DNA from: Oerskovia sp042887685
GTDB lineage: Bacteria; Actinomycetota; Actinomycetes; Actinomycetales; Cellulomonadaceae
Direction of reading: 5' to 3'
Length of the DNA: 64,000 bases
NCBI RefSeq assembly: GCF_042887685.1
Contig: NZ_JBHVOS010000011.1
Coordinates: forward strand, 1-64,000
The position numbers and the translations under genes are program-made. The notes beneath the pieces are model-generated. The model did not search any database, was not told the DNA's origin, and saw nothing but the letters and a program-made list of their open reading frames with translations. Of the stretch, positions 8,199-16,396 are shown in pieces; positions within the stretch are counted from its first letter, which is position 1; each line of letters begins with the position of its first letter.

Positions 8199-8211
8199 TT
8201 CTGGTCGACCG

Positions 8212-8225
8212 GCCCATGGATGGGC
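8212..8225 (+). promoter_or_regulatory. Predicted CsrA-binding hairpin in flagellin leader
   Basis: GCCCA-TGGA-TGGGC forms a 5-bp stem with GGA in the tetraloop, with a possible extra G-U pair outside it. The CATGGATG core agrees with the CsrA consensus ACARGGAUGU except at one position. A second GGA pair lies in the ribosome-binding site GGAGGA at 8255-8260, about 37 bases on. Two such sites, one in a hairpin and one over the Shine-Dalgarno sequence, is the arrangement known from the Bacillus hag leader. Confidence 0.65.
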
Positions 8226-8266
8226 TGGGGGACCATTCTTCTCGCCCGTCTCACGGAGGACTCATC

Positions 8267-9106
8267 ATGGGCTTCAGCGTCAACACGAACGTCTCTGCAC
8301 TGNNNNNNNNNNNNNNNNNNNNNNNNNNNNNNNNNNNNNNNNNNNNNNNNNNNNNNNNNNNNNNNNNNNNNNNNNNNNNNNNNNNNNNNNNNNNNNNNNN
8401 GGGGCTCAAGGCTCAGGTCAACGGCTACTCGGTCGCTGCGCGCAACGCGCAGGACGGCATCAGCGTCGTGCAGGCTGCTGAAGGTGCGCTGGGCGAAGCC
8501 CAGTCGATCCTGCAGCGCATGCGTGACCTCGCGGTCCAGGCGTCCTCGGACACCAACAACGCCGACGCGCGCACCGCGATCAGCTCGGAGCTCGACGAGC
8601 TCGCGGACGAGCTCAACCGCGTCGTCGACTCGACGAACTTCAACGGCATCAACCTCCTCACCGACGCCGCCGCGGACCTCACCGTCCAGGTCGGCGCGGA
8701 GGGTGCCGGCAGCGGCAACACCATCACCATCGCCCTCGCAGCCAACAACCTGCAGGACATCATCAAGGACACGGTGTACGACGACGCGGGCGGCGCCGGC
8801 ACCGCGCTGAACGTCGCGGACGCGACGAACGCCCGTACGTCGATCGAGACGATCGACACGGCGCTCAAGGCCGTGTCGACGGCTCGTTCGAACTTCGGTG
8901 CGACGCAGAACCGCCTCGAGTACGCGATCTCCAACATCAACGTCGCCGCGGAGAACCTGACCTCCGCGGAGTCGCGCATCCGCGACGTCGACATGGCCAA
9001 GGAGATGATGAACTACTCGCGCACCAACATCCTGTCCCAGGCCGGGACCGCGATGCTGGCCCAGGCCAACCAGTCCAACGCCGGAGTCCTGCAGCTCCTC
9101 GGCTGA
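8267..9106 (+). CDS. fliC: Flagellin (internal assembly gap)
   Basis: The filament subunit. The N-terminus MGFSVNTNVSAL and the C-terminal D0/D1 helices (ESRIRDVDMAKEMMNYSRTN, then ILSQAGTAMLAQANQSNAG) are typical flagellin. The length of about 280 residues leaves only a short variable region, so this is a compact flagellin without large D2/D3 domains. A run of 98 Ns removes most of the conserved N-terminal D0/D1 stretch, so the listed length is approximate. The start is fixed by GGAGGA seven bases upstream. It follows fliA and is closed by a hairpin terminator, so it is probably monocistronic. Confidence 0.95.
   Translation: MGFSVNTNVSALXXXXXXXXXXXXXXXXXXXXXXXXXXXXXXXXXGLKAQVNGYSVAARNAQDGISVVQAAEGALGEAQSILQRMRDLAVQASSDTNNADARTAISSELDELADELNRVVDSTNFNGINLLTDAAADLTVQVGAEGAGSGNTITIALAANNLQDIIKDTVYDDAGGAGTALNVADATNARTSIETIDTALKAVSTARSNFGATQNRLEYAISNINVAAENLTSAESRIRDVDMAKEMMNYSRTNILSQAGTAMLAQANQSNAGVLQLLG
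8303..8400. other. Assembly gap of 98 Ns inside flagellin
   Basis: Unresolved bases begin right after codon 12 of flagellin. In well-known flagellins about 40 residues separate the AL of this position from the residues aligned with GLKAQV, whereas the gap allows only 33. The gap is probably about 21 bases too short, which would keep the frame. Confidence 0.98.
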
Positions 9107-9116
9107 GACTGACAGC

Positions 9117-9162
9117 CACCCGGCGGGCGGCGGCGTCCGCACAGGTCGCCGCCCGTCGGGTG
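9117..9162 (+). terminator. Terminator after flagellin
   Basis: A 16-bp stem (9117-9132 with 9147-9162, one G-T pair) with a 14-base loop starts 10 bases after the flagellin stop and is followed by a pyrimidine-rich run including nine Cs. It would limit read-through into fliD. Confidence 0.8.
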
Positions 9163-9232
9163 CTCTTCTCCCCCCCCCAACCGACCTGACCCTGGCTGAC
9201 GCAGCCGACCCAACGTCCTGGAGGCAATTCCC

Positions 9233-10603
9233 GTGGGCATCACTCTCTCCGGCCTCACGTCGAGCGGGCTCGACGTCAAGGCACTGGTGGCAGACCTCAT
9301 GAAGGTCGAATCGATCCCCCAGCTCAACCTCCAGGCCAAGGTCAAGCTCCAGCGCACGGAGATCACCGCGCTCCAGGACCTCAACACGCGCATCGCCGCG
9401 CTCGCGAAGTCCGCCAAGGACCTCACGTCCCCCAACGCCCTCGCGCAGTTCAAGGCGACGAGCTCGTCGGACGCCGTCGCGGTGACGGCCAAGCCCGCCG
9501 CGGGCGCGGGCACGATCGACCTCGTGGTCGACTCCGTCGCAGCAGGCCAGAAGTCCGTGACCGGAGCCATGAGCACGGCCCCCGGCACGAAGTTCACGAT
9601 CACCGACGCCAAGGGCACGCACACCGAGGTCACGGCGGCCTCCTCGTCCCTCGACGACGTCGTCGCAGCCCTCAACGGGGCCGACACGGGCGTCCGGGCC
9701 GTCAAGGTGTCCGCGGGCACCGACCCGGGCACGGGAGAGAAGCTGTTCCGCCTCCAGCTCACGTCGACCGAGACCGGCGCCGAGAACGCGTTCTCGTTCC
9801 ACGCCGGCACCGCGGCCGAGGTGGACGGCGGCACCGCGACCAACCTCCTCACAGGCCCGGGCGCCGCGACCGTCACCGCCGCCGCCGACTCGTCCGTGCG
9901 CCTGTGGGCAGGGACGCCCGCCGAGCAGACCGTGACGTCGTCCACGGCCGTCTTCACCGACCTGCTCCCCGGCGTGGACGTCACGGTCGCCAAGGCGTCC
10001 ACGAACCCCGTGACCATCACCGTCAACGAGGACACCGAGGCGCGCACCGCCACGGTCAAGGGCTTCGTCGACTCGGTCCAGTCGATCCTGTCCCGCATGG
10101 CCGCGCTGACCAAGGTCACGATCGCGGCCGACGGCTCGACGACGGGTGCTGCGCTGGCCGGCGAGTCCGTCGTGCGCAACGCGCGCCAGACCCTGGTCGA
10201 CGCCGCGTCCTACCCGATCGACGGCGAGTCGCTCTCCTCGATCGGCATCGAGATCACCCGGACCGGTGAGGTCGTGTTCAACGCCGAGAAGCTCGAGGCG
10301 GCCCTGGCGGCGGACCCGAACAAGGTCACGGCCACGTTCAACAAGGTCGCAGCCCGGGTCCAGGACGCCGCCGAGTCCCTCTCGGACAAGTACGACGGCC
10401 AGCTGACCACCTCGATCCAGAACCGCGAGACCAACGCGAAGCGGATGGACGAGCAGATCGTCCGGTGGGACACCCGGCTCGAGCAGCGCTACAACCGGCT
10501 CAGCGCGCAGTTCACCTCGATGGAGGTGCAGCTCGCGAAGCTCGACTCCCAGCAGCAGTGGCTCACGGGACAGCTCAACGCCCTGAACCCGTCCAAGCGC
10601 TGA
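9233..10603 (+). CDS. fliD: Flagellar filament cap protein FliD (HAP2)
   Basis: FliD caps the growing filament and guides flagellin insertion. The 456 residues have the family N-terminus (ITLSGLTSSGLDVKALVADL, then MKVESIPQLNLQAKVKLQ) and a C-terminal coiled region ending QLAKLDSQQQWLTGQLNAL. The central domain carries the FliD insertion domains at normal length. The GTG start has GGAGGC upstream. GCCGACC lies 23 bases before the start and could be part of a late promoter. fliS follows after 21 bases. Confidence 0.95.
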   Translation: MGITLSGLTSSGLDVKALVADLMKVESIPQLNLQAKVKLQRTEITALQDLNTRIAALAKSAKDLTSPNALAQFKATSSSDAVAVTAKPAAGAGTIDLVVDSVAAGQKSVTGAMSTAPGTKFTITDAKGTHTEVTAASSSLDDVVAALNGADTGVRAVKVSAGTDPGTGEKLFRLQLTSTETGAENAFSFHAGTAAEVDGGTATNLLTGPGAATVTAAADSSVRLWAGTPAEQTVTSSTAVFTDLLPGVDVTVAKASTNPVTITVNEDTEARTATVKGFVDSVQSILSRMAALTKVTIAADGSTTGAALAGESVVRNARQTLVDAASYPIDGESLSSIGIEITRTGEVVFNAEKLEAALAADPNKVTATFNKVAARVQDAAESLSDKYDGQLTTSIQNRETNAKRMDEQIVRWDTRLEQRYNRLSAQFTSMEVQLAKLDSQQQWLTGQLNALNPSKR

Positions 10604-10624
10604 CCCTCCCGCGAAGGAAACCCC

Positions 10625-11050
10625 GTGACCAACCTCGCCCAGAGCGCCTACGGGCGCGACGCCATCCTCACCGCGTCACCGGCGCGCCTGCTGACCATGC
10701 TTTACGACCGGCTGGTGCTCGACCTGCGCCGGGCCGAGGTCGCGCAGGGCGAGGAGCGCTGGACGGCGGCCTCCGAGCAGCTCCTGCACGCGCAGGCGAT
10801 CGTCGCCGAGCTCATGGGGTCCCTCGACACCGCCGTCTGGGACGGCGGCGAGGACCTCCTGGCCGTGTACGTCTACGTGCACGAGGCGCTGGTCGCGGCC
10901 AACGTCCACCGGGACATCGCCCGCACGCACGAGGTGCTCGAGCTCGTCCTGCCGCTCCAGGAGACGTGGCGCCAGGCGGCCGAGGTGCTCCCCGCGGGGC
11001 ACGACAGCACGTCGTCCGTCCGCACGGGCGGTGTGTCCGGTGTCGCCTGA
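10625..11050 (+). CDS. fliS: Flagellin export chaperone FliS
   Basis: FliS binds the C-terminus of flagellin and prevents early polymerisation. The 141 residues carry the signature AYGRDAILTASPARLLTMLYDRLVLDLRRAE at positions 8-38, with the conserved LLTMLYDRL helix, followed by further amphipathic helices. Starts at a GTG with GAAGGAA upstream. The C-terminal 20 residues overlap the next gene. Confidence 0.93.
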   Translation: MTNLAQSAYGRDAILTASPARLLTMLYDRLVLDLRRAEVAQGEERWTAASEQLLHAQAIVAELMGSLDTAVWDGGEDLLAVYVYVHEALVAANVHRDIARTHEVLELVLPLQETWRQAAEVLPAGHDSTSSVRTGGVSGVA

Positions 11051-11555
11051 CTCTCAGCTCGTCACGGCCCGGCCCGGGACGGCTGCACCGGCGGCACCGG
11101 CTGCACCGGCGGCCTGGGGGCTGCAGCAGCCCGCACGCGTGCCGGGCTCGCCGGCCCTCGCGGACACGTCCGACCCGGCGGCCGCCCCCGGCCCGGACCT
11201 CGCCCTCGCACCGGACCCCGCCCGCGACCCGTACGACGCCCACGACGCGGCCGCGGACACGTACGCCGCCTGGTCCCGCGTGCTGGACGACCTCGCCGCG
11301 ATGTCGGCGGGGGCCGGCCCCGACGCCGGCGCCGAGGTGATGGACAGGCTCGTCCGCTGGACCCCGCCGACCGACCTGGGTCGCCTGCCGGCGAGCCTGG
11401 TTGACCGCGCGCTCGAGGTCCTGGCGGGCCAGGGGCACATCGTCGACCATCTGCACGAGGCCGTCGCCGAGAACCGCCGGCACGTGAGGGCGCTGTCCGC
11501 CGTGCCGACCGTGCACGAGGCACCGGTCGCCGCCTACCTCGACGTCGAGGCCTGA
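11040..11555 (+). CDS. Hypothetical protein in the FliT position
   Basis: About 171 residues. The first 70 are low-complexity (alanine/proline/glycine-rich), the last 100 are predicted helical with a repeated leucine pattern (AWSRVLDDLAAMSAGAG, LVDRALEVLAGQGHIVDHLHEAV). No named family is recognised. It follows fliS and overlaps it by a few bases, the place fliT occupies in many genomes, so a FliD or FliS chaperone is a reasonable guess only. GTG at 11040 is favoured; GTG at 11031 is also possible. Confidence 0.6.
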   Translation: MSPDSQLVTARPGTAAPAAPAAPAAWGLQQPARVPGSPALADTSDPAAAPGPDLALAPDPARDPYDAHDAAADTYAAWSRVLDDLAAMSAGAGPDAGAEVMDRLVRWTPPTDLGRLPASLVDRALEVLAGQGHIVDHLHEAVAENRRHVRALSAVPTVHEAPVAAYLDVEA

Positions 11556-11862
11556 CCCGCTCCTGCCCGCACGACAGGCGCCTCCACGTCCGGCGGCGTC
11601 CGCACGACCGCGGCCCCACGCCCCACGACCGTGGCCCCACGCCCGGCGCTCCCGTGCCGGCCCCGCAGACGACGGCTGACTCCCGAAGGCCCTGCATAGG
11701 GTCCGAAGTGACACGACGACGCATCACCTCGCCCACGACCCGGGCCGGGGGGTGCGGCGCACGGCGGCCGCGGAGCGGCCGAGAGCTCACGGTGAGCACG
11801 GACCGCTCACCCCGCAGGCCATGGGACGGCCGACACACCTTCGACGTGGGGATACCGCGAAC
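11556..11862 (+). promoter_or_regulatory. Intergenic region before flgB
   Basis: This 307-base gap holds a 21-bp imperfect tandem repeat (11602-11622 and 11623-11643, two mismatches) and a GGCTGAC-N14-CATAGG motif (11674-11700) that recurs before fliM, flhA and csrA. The remaining 162 bases before flgB look like an untranslated leader. I see no convincing gene in it. Confidence 0.6.
11674..11700 (+). promoter_or_regulatory. Recurrent flagellar motif GGCTGAC-N14-CATAGG (copy 1)
   Basis: Spacing of the two blocks is compatible with -35 and -10 elements. The same two blocks with the same spacing occur before csrA at 32953-32979. Lies 162 bases upstream of the chosen flgB start. Confidence 0.5.
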
Positions 11863-12204
11863 GTGTTCGACTCCGTGACCTCCTTGGCGCTCCAGAGCGC
11901 GCTCGACGGGCTCTCCGCCCGCCAGCGCGTGATCGCGGAGAACGTCGCCAACATCAACACCCCCGGGTACACCGCGAAGCGGGTGCAGTTCGAGCAGGCG
12001 CTGGCGTCGTCGGTCGCCTCGGGCGAGGGGCGCGTGGCGTTCAGCGTGTCGCGCTCGCTCGAGCCCACCCAGCTCAACGGTTCGAACGTCAACCTCGACA
12101 CCGAGACGCTCTCCAACATCGACACCGTGCTGCGATACCAGTTCGCGACGCAGGCGGTCGGCGGCGAGGCGAGCTCGCTGCGCACCGCGATGAGGACGAG
12201 CTGA
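11863..12204 (+). CDS. flgB: Flagellar basal-body proximal rod protein FlgB
   Basis: FlgB is a proximal rod subunit exported through the flagellar type III system. The 113-residue product has the family N-terminus FDSVTSLALQSALDGLSARQ and the rod motif IAENVANINTPGYTAKRVQF, and ends with the conserved C-terminal helix. The GTG at 11863 matches the usual FDSV start; an in-frame ATG at 11821 would add 14 residues without homology. It opens the basal-body operon and is followed by flgC after one base. Confidence 0.93.
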   Translation: MFDSVTSLALQSALDGLSARQRVIAENVANINTPGYTAKRVQFEQALASSVASGEGRVAFSVSRSLEPTQLNGSNVNLDTETLSNIDTVLRYQFATQAVGGEASSLRTAMRTS

Positions 12205-12205
12205 G

Positions 12206-12598
12206 ATGACCTTCGACGCGATCGGTATCGCCAGCACCGGCCTGACCGTGCACCGCAAGTGGCTCGACGCGGTCGCCGACAACCTCTCCAACGTCAACAC
12301 GGTCACGTCGACCGACGACGCCGCGTTCCGTGCCCGCTACGTGACCGTCCAGGAGGGGGGCAACGACACCCCCGGCGCGTTCGTCGCGGGCGCGGCCTGG
12401 GGCAGCGAGGAAGGGCGCGTCACGTACGAGCCGGACCACCCGCTCGCCGACGAGGACGGGTACGTGCGCTACCCGGACATCGACATGTCCGAGCAGATGG
12501 GCAGCCTCATCCTGGCCCAGCGCGGGTACCAGGCGAACGCGGCGGTCGTCGACCGGGCCAAGACGGCCTACGAAGCAGCACTCCAGATCGGGAAGTGA
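12206..12598 (+). CDS. flgC: Flagellar basal-body rod protein FlgC
   Basis: FlgC is a proximal rod subunit. The 130 residues contain the N-terminal rod motif (LDAVADNLSNVNTVTSTDDAAFRARYVTV in part) and the C-terminal signature GYVRYPDIDMSEQMGSLI plus AQRGYQANAAVVDRAKTAYE. The usual NTP at the rod motif reads NTV. It starts one base after the flgB stop, in the conserved order flgB-flgC-fliE. Confidence 0.95.
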   Translation: MTFDAIGIASTGLTVHRKWLDAVADNLSNVNTVTSTDDAAFRARYVTVQEGGNDTPGAFVAGAAWGSEEGRVTYEPDHPLADEDGYVRYPDIDMSEQMGSLILAQRGYQANAAVVDRAKTAYEAALQIGK

Positions 12599-12603
12599 GC
12601 CCC

Positions 12604-12945
12604 ATGCCTGTGTCTCCCATCGAGCCCACGACCGCGACCGGCTACCTGTCGGGCGCCGAGGCGGCGTCGGCCCTGTCCGCCCTGTCTCCCTCCGCCGCCA
12701 CCGCGTCCACCGGACAGGTGGGCGCGAGCGCGTTCGCCGAGGTCCTCGGCGGCGCGGTCGACAACACCCAGCAGCTGCAGGCCGCCTCCAACGAACTGAC
12801 GATCGCCGCGGTGTCGGGCGACCTGGCCGACATCCACCAGGCGACCATCGCCTCGACGCGTGCCGCGACCACCCTCGAGCTCGTCGCCACCGTGCGCAAC
12901 AAGGCGGTCGACGCGTTCAACGAGATCATGAGGATGCAGGCCTGA
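12604..12945 (+). CDS. fliE: Flagellar hook-basal body protein FliE
   Basis: FliE links the MS ring to the rod. The product is 113 residues; the C-terminal half has the family pattern (ASAFAEVLGGAVDNTQQLQA, ANDLADIH-type segment as SGDLADIHQATIASTRAATT, and LVATVRNKAVDAFNEIMRMQ). The N-terminal 40 residues are variable and alanine/serine-rich. ATG at 12604 is chosen because upstream frame content is flgC in another frame. Confidence 0.92.
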   Translation: MPVSPIEPTTATGYLSGAEAASALSALSPSAATASTGQVGASAFAEVLGGAVDNTQQLQAASNELTIAAVSGDLADIHQATIASTRAATTLELVATVRNKAVDAFNEIMRMQA

Positions 12946-12946
12946 C

Positions 12947-14572
12947 ATGCCGGAGAAGATCAAGTCGTCGTTCGGGCGCGCGTTCGGCGCCGTCCGCGAC
13001 TTCACGATCGCGCAGCGCACGCTCGCGGTCCTCGCCCTCGCGATCCTCGTTGTCGCCGTGGTCGGTCTGGTGTCCTGGGTCTCGCGCCCCAGCTACGCGC
13101 CCCTGTACTCGGGCATGTCGAGCGCGGACGCCTCGGCGATCGTGGACCAGCTCAGGTCGCAGGGCGTCCCCTACCAGCTGTCCGACGGCGGAGCGACGGT
13201 GCTCGTGCCCGAGGAGCAGGTCTACGAGCAGCGGCTCACGGCCGCCGCGGCGGGGCTGCCTGCCGACGAGTCGACCGGCGGGTACTCGCTGCTCGACGAG
13301 ATGGGCGTGACGTCGAGCGAGTTCCAGCAGGACGTGACGTACAAGCGCGCGCTCGAGGGTGAGCTGGCGCGCACGATCGGCGCCATGGACAACGTCTCGA
13401 CCGCGACCGTGCAGCTCGCCATCCCCGAGGACACGGTATTCGCCGCGGAGAAGGGCACCCCGACGGCGTCGGTGTTCGTCGCCCCGGCGCGCGGCAAGTC
13501 GCTCGCCCCCGAGCAGGTCGAGGCCATGGTGCACCTGGTGTCCGCCTCGATCGACGGCATGAAGCCCACCGACGTCGCGGTCGTCGACCAGAGCGGCACC
13601 GTCCTGTCCGAGGTGGGTGCGGGGACCCGGTCGTCGGGCAAGCAGGCCACCGAGTACGAGGAGCGCACCGCGCGGGCCGTGCAGGCCATGCTGGACCGCG
13701 TCGTCGGCGCGGGGAACTCGACCGTCGCCGTGACGGCCGAGATGGACGTCTCGAGCTCGGAGCGTCTCGAGGAGACGTTCACCGCTCCCGAGAACGCCCC
13801 GGTGCTCAACGAGTCGACCACGACCGAGGAGTACTCCGGCACCGGTGGGGGCGGGGCCGGCGTGCTGGGGCCGGACAACATCGCGGTCCCGAACGGTGGG
13901 ACCGGCGACAGCACCTACACGTCGCAGGACGCCACCCGCAACAACGCGGTCGACAAGACCACGGAGACGACGACCCGGCCTGCGGGCGCCCTGACCCGTC
14001 AGACGGTGTCGGTCGCGCTCAACGCCGACGCGGCCGTCGCGGGCAACACCGCGGCGATCACGAGCCTCGTGGCTGCCGCAGCGGGCATCAACCCGGATCG
14101 CGGGGACGTCGTCGAGGTCGAGCGGCTCGCGTTCGACACGGGAGCGGCCGACGCCGCCCAGGCGGCGCTCGCCGCGGCCGAGGCTGCGGCAGCCGCCGAG
14201 AAGCAGGGCCAGATGCTGCGGACCGGGGCGGTCGTCGCGGGCATCCTGCTGCTCCTCGTCCTCGGCCTCGTGGCCTGGTCCCGGGCCCGTCGCCGCCGCG
14301 AGCGCCGGGAGACGGTCGACATCGCCGACCTCGAGCTGCGCCCCGTGGGCGACGGCCTCGACGAGTTCGGGCCGGTGCGCGGAGGCCGGGACGACGGTGA
14401 CGGTCTGCTGGAGCCCGTGCCCACGCGCCCCGAGATCCAGCCCCCGACGCCCCGCTTCTCGAGCCTGGACCAGCGTCGGGCCGAGGTGGACGCCCTCGCC
14501 GGGGCCGACCCGGACAAGACGGCCGAGTACCTGCGGGTGCTCCTCGCCGAGGACCGGGCGGTGCGGCGATGA
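12947..14572 (+). CDS. fliF: Flagellar MS-ring protein FliF
   Basis: FliF builds the membrane-embedded MS ring on which the rotor and export gate assemble. The 541 residues contain an N-terminal membrane helix (about 23-45, LAVLALAILVVAVVGLVSWV), the ring-building motifs (YAPLYSGMSSADASAIVDQL; TYKRALEGELARTIGAMDNV), a glycine/threonine-rich periplasmic stretch around 300-330, a second membrane helix near 425-445 and a basic stop-transfer segment. The short cytoplasmic tail ending AEYLRVLLAEDRAVRR should bind FliG. Its stop overlaps the fliG ATG. Confidence 0.97.
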   Translation: MPEKIKSSFGRAFGAVRDFTIAQRTLAVLALAILVVAVVGLVSWVSRPSYAPLYSGMSSADASAIVDQLRSQGVPYQLSDGGATVLVPEEQVYEQRLTAAAAGLPADESTGGYSLLDEMGVTSSEFQQDVTYKRALEGELARTIGAMDNVSTATVQLAIPEDTVFAAEKGTPTASVFVAPARGKSLAPEQVEAMVHLVSASIDGMKPTDVAVVDQSGTVLSEVGAGTRSSGKQATEYEERTARAVQAMLDRVVGAGNSTVAVTAEMDVSSSERLEETFTAPENAPVLNESTTTEEYSGTGGGGAGVLGPDNIAVPNGGTGDSTYTSQDATRNNAVDKTTETTTRPAGALTRQTVSVALNADAAVAGNTAAITSLVAAAAGINPDRGDVVEVERLAFDTGAADAAQAALAAAEAAAAAEKQGQMLRTGAVVAGILLLLVLGLVAWSRARRRRERRETVDIADLELRPVGDGLDEFGPVRGGRDDGDGLLEPVPTRPEIQPPTPRFSSLDQRRAEVDALAGADPDKTAEYLRVLLAEDRAVRR

Positions 14573-15720
14573 CCGTCACGACGAGCGCGCCGGGCACCGG
14601 CGTGCAGGACGCACCGACCTCCGGCGCGCCCGGCCCGGCCGTCACGCAGACGATCACGATCGACGCCCCCGACTCCGGGGAGCCACGGCTCCCGGTCGAG
14701 ACGCTGCGCCGGATCGCCGGCATGTCAGGCGTCCAGAAGGTCGCGCTCGTGCTCATGCAGATGAGCCAGGACCGCGCGGCCACGGTCATGTCCTTGTTCT
14801 CCGAGGAGGAGACGGGCGAGGTCGCCGCGGAGATCATGCGGACGCAGGTCGTCGACCCCGACCTCGCGGTCGCGGCGCTCGACGAGTTCTACGACATGGC
14901 GCTGTCCGGCAGCCCTCGGCCTCGTGGCGGCAAGGACCTCGCGGTCGGGCTGCTCGAGGCCTCGCTGGGGGTCGACAAGGCGGCCGACGTCGTCGAGCGT
15001 CTCGTGGCGAGCATGCAGGGCAAGGCGTTCGAGTACCTGGACGGGACCGAGCCGGGGCAGATCATCTCGCTGCTCGACGGTGAGCACCCGCAGACGGTGG
15101 CGCTCGTCCTGGCGCACCTGAGCGCGACGGTCGCGTCGTCGGTGCTGGCCAACCTGGCCGACGACTACCGCACCGACGTGGCCCAGGCGCTGGCCACCAT
15201 GGGCACGGCGTCCCCGGAGGCGGTCAAGCTCGTCTCGGACCAGTTCCGTGCCCGCATGGGGGCGAGCATCGCGCCGCGTCAGCCGGTCGAGATCATCGGG
15301 GGGGTCCAGCCGCTCGTCGACATCATCAACCGCTCGGACGTGGCGACCGAGAAGGCGCTCCTCGAGGGCCTCGAGGCGCGCGACCCGGCGTTGGCGGACG
15401 AGGTCCGTTCGCGCATGCTGACGTTCGAGGACATCGCCTCGTTCGAGGCACGAGACGTCCAGATCATCCTGCGGGGTGTGGAGATGTCGGTGCTCGCGCT
15501 CGCGATGAAGGGGACGACCGCGCGGGTCGTCGAGGCCGTCACGACCAACATCTCGGCACGCAACCGCGCGCTCCTCGACGAGGAGATCGCTGGTCTGGGA
15601 GGCGTGCGCGTGAGCCAGGTCGAGGAGGCGAGGGCAGAGATCGTCCGCATCGTCCGCGACCTCGAGGCCGACGAGAAGATCACGATCCACCGCACGGACG
15701 GGGACGAGCTTGTCTACTGA
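14569..15720 (+). CDS. fliG: Flagellar motor switch protein FliG
   Basis: FliG is the rotor protein that receives torque from MotA/MotB. The 383 residues begin with a 40-residue non-conserved extension. The N-terminal domain includes SGVQKVALVLMQMSQDRAAT. The middle domain carries the EHPQ motif in LLDGEHPQTVALVLAHLSA. The C-terminal torque domain has FEDIASFEARDVQIILRGVE with conserved charged residues. The extra N-terminus is longer than in Escherichia coli FliG. ATGA overlap with fliF. Confidence 0.97.
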   Translation: MTVTTSAPGTGVQDAPTSGAPGPAVTQTITIDAPDSGEPRLPVETLRRIAGMSGVQKVALVLMQMSQDRAATVMSLFSEEETGEVAAEIMRTQVVDPDLAVAALDEFYDMALSGSPRPRGGKDLAVGLLEASLGVDKAADVVERLVASMQGKAFEYLDGTEPGQIISLLDGEHPQTVALVLAHLSATVASSVLANLADDYRTDVAQALATMGTASPEAVKLVSDQFRARMGASIAPRQPVEIIGGVQPLVDIINRSDVATEKALLEGLEARDPALADEVRSRMLTFEDIASFEARDVQIILRGVEMSVLALAMKGTTARVVEAVTTNISARNRALLDEEIAGLGGVRVSQVEEARAEIVRIVRDLEADEKITIHRTDGDELVY

Positions 15721-16396
15721 GTCGACGTTCGTCCCGAGCGCGGTGCCGGTGCTGCACAGCTCGCGGGCCCAGGAGGTGGAGGCGGCAGCGTCCGCCCGCG
15801 GGTACGCCGCGGGCTACGCCGCGGGTGCCCGCGCCGCGCAGGAGGGCGTGGACCGGCTGCGCGCGTCCCTCGAGGAGGAGCACGCGCGCCGTGCGGCCGA
15901 GCAGGTCGAGAGCATCCGGCGCACGGTGACCCTGCTGCACGAGTCGGCCCGGGTGCTCGCCGAGCGCACGGTGCCGGTCGTCGAGGCGGCACAGGTCGCG
16001 ACGCTCCGCGGTGCGCTGGGTCTCGCCGAGGCGATCGTCGGCCTGCAGCTCACCGACCTGGCCCAGGCCGCGCACGCCGCGCTCGCCCGGGTGACGTCGA
16101 GCGTCGAGGCCGCGGTCGTCGAGGTGCGGATGCACCCCGACGACGTCCGCCTGCTCACCGAGGCCGGCGTCCGGGAGCCCACGCTCGTGCCCGACGCGAC
16201 GTTGTGCCGGGGCGACGCCGTGGCGGACCTCGAGCACGGATTCCTCGACGCCCGCGTCGGGGCGGCGGTCGAGCGGGCCAGGACCGAGCTCGCGGCGCTC
16301 GTCGCGGTCGCGGAGCACCCGGGCACGCCGGGGCTCGACGAGGTCGCCGAGCGCCGCCACTCGGGTCGTCCCGTCGGCGGACGGGCGGGGGCATGA
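15710..16396 (+). CDS. fliH: Flagellar export regulator FliH
   Basis: FliH forms the peripheral stalk that docks the FliI ATPase to the export gate. The 228 residues have the diagnostic glycine/alanine-spaced stretch near 25-45 (AASARGYAAGYAAGARAAQE), a long helix (RASLEEEHARRAAEQVESIR) and a C-terminal domain with EVRMHPDDVRLL and GDAVADLEHGFLDARVGAAVERARTEL. The TTG start overlaps the end of fliG by 11 bases; no better start is seen in this frame. Stop overlaps the fliI ATG. Confidence 0.88.
   Translation: MSTESTFVPSAVPVLHSSRAQEVEAAASARGYAAGYAAGARAAQEGVDRLRASLEEEHARRAAEQVESIRRTVTLLHESARVLAERTVPVVEAAQVATLRGALGLAEAIVGLQLTDLAQAAHAALARVTSSVEAAVVEVRMHPDDVRLLTEAGVREPTLVPDATLCRGDAVADLEHGFLDARVGAAVERARTELAALVAVAEHPGTPGLDEVAERRHSGRPVGGRAGA

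Noticed and set aside
11752..11862. N-terminal extension of FlgB using upstream starts
   Set aside because: FlgB proteins begin at FDSVTSLALQ; the upstream residues are arginine-rich and lie in the presumed leader.
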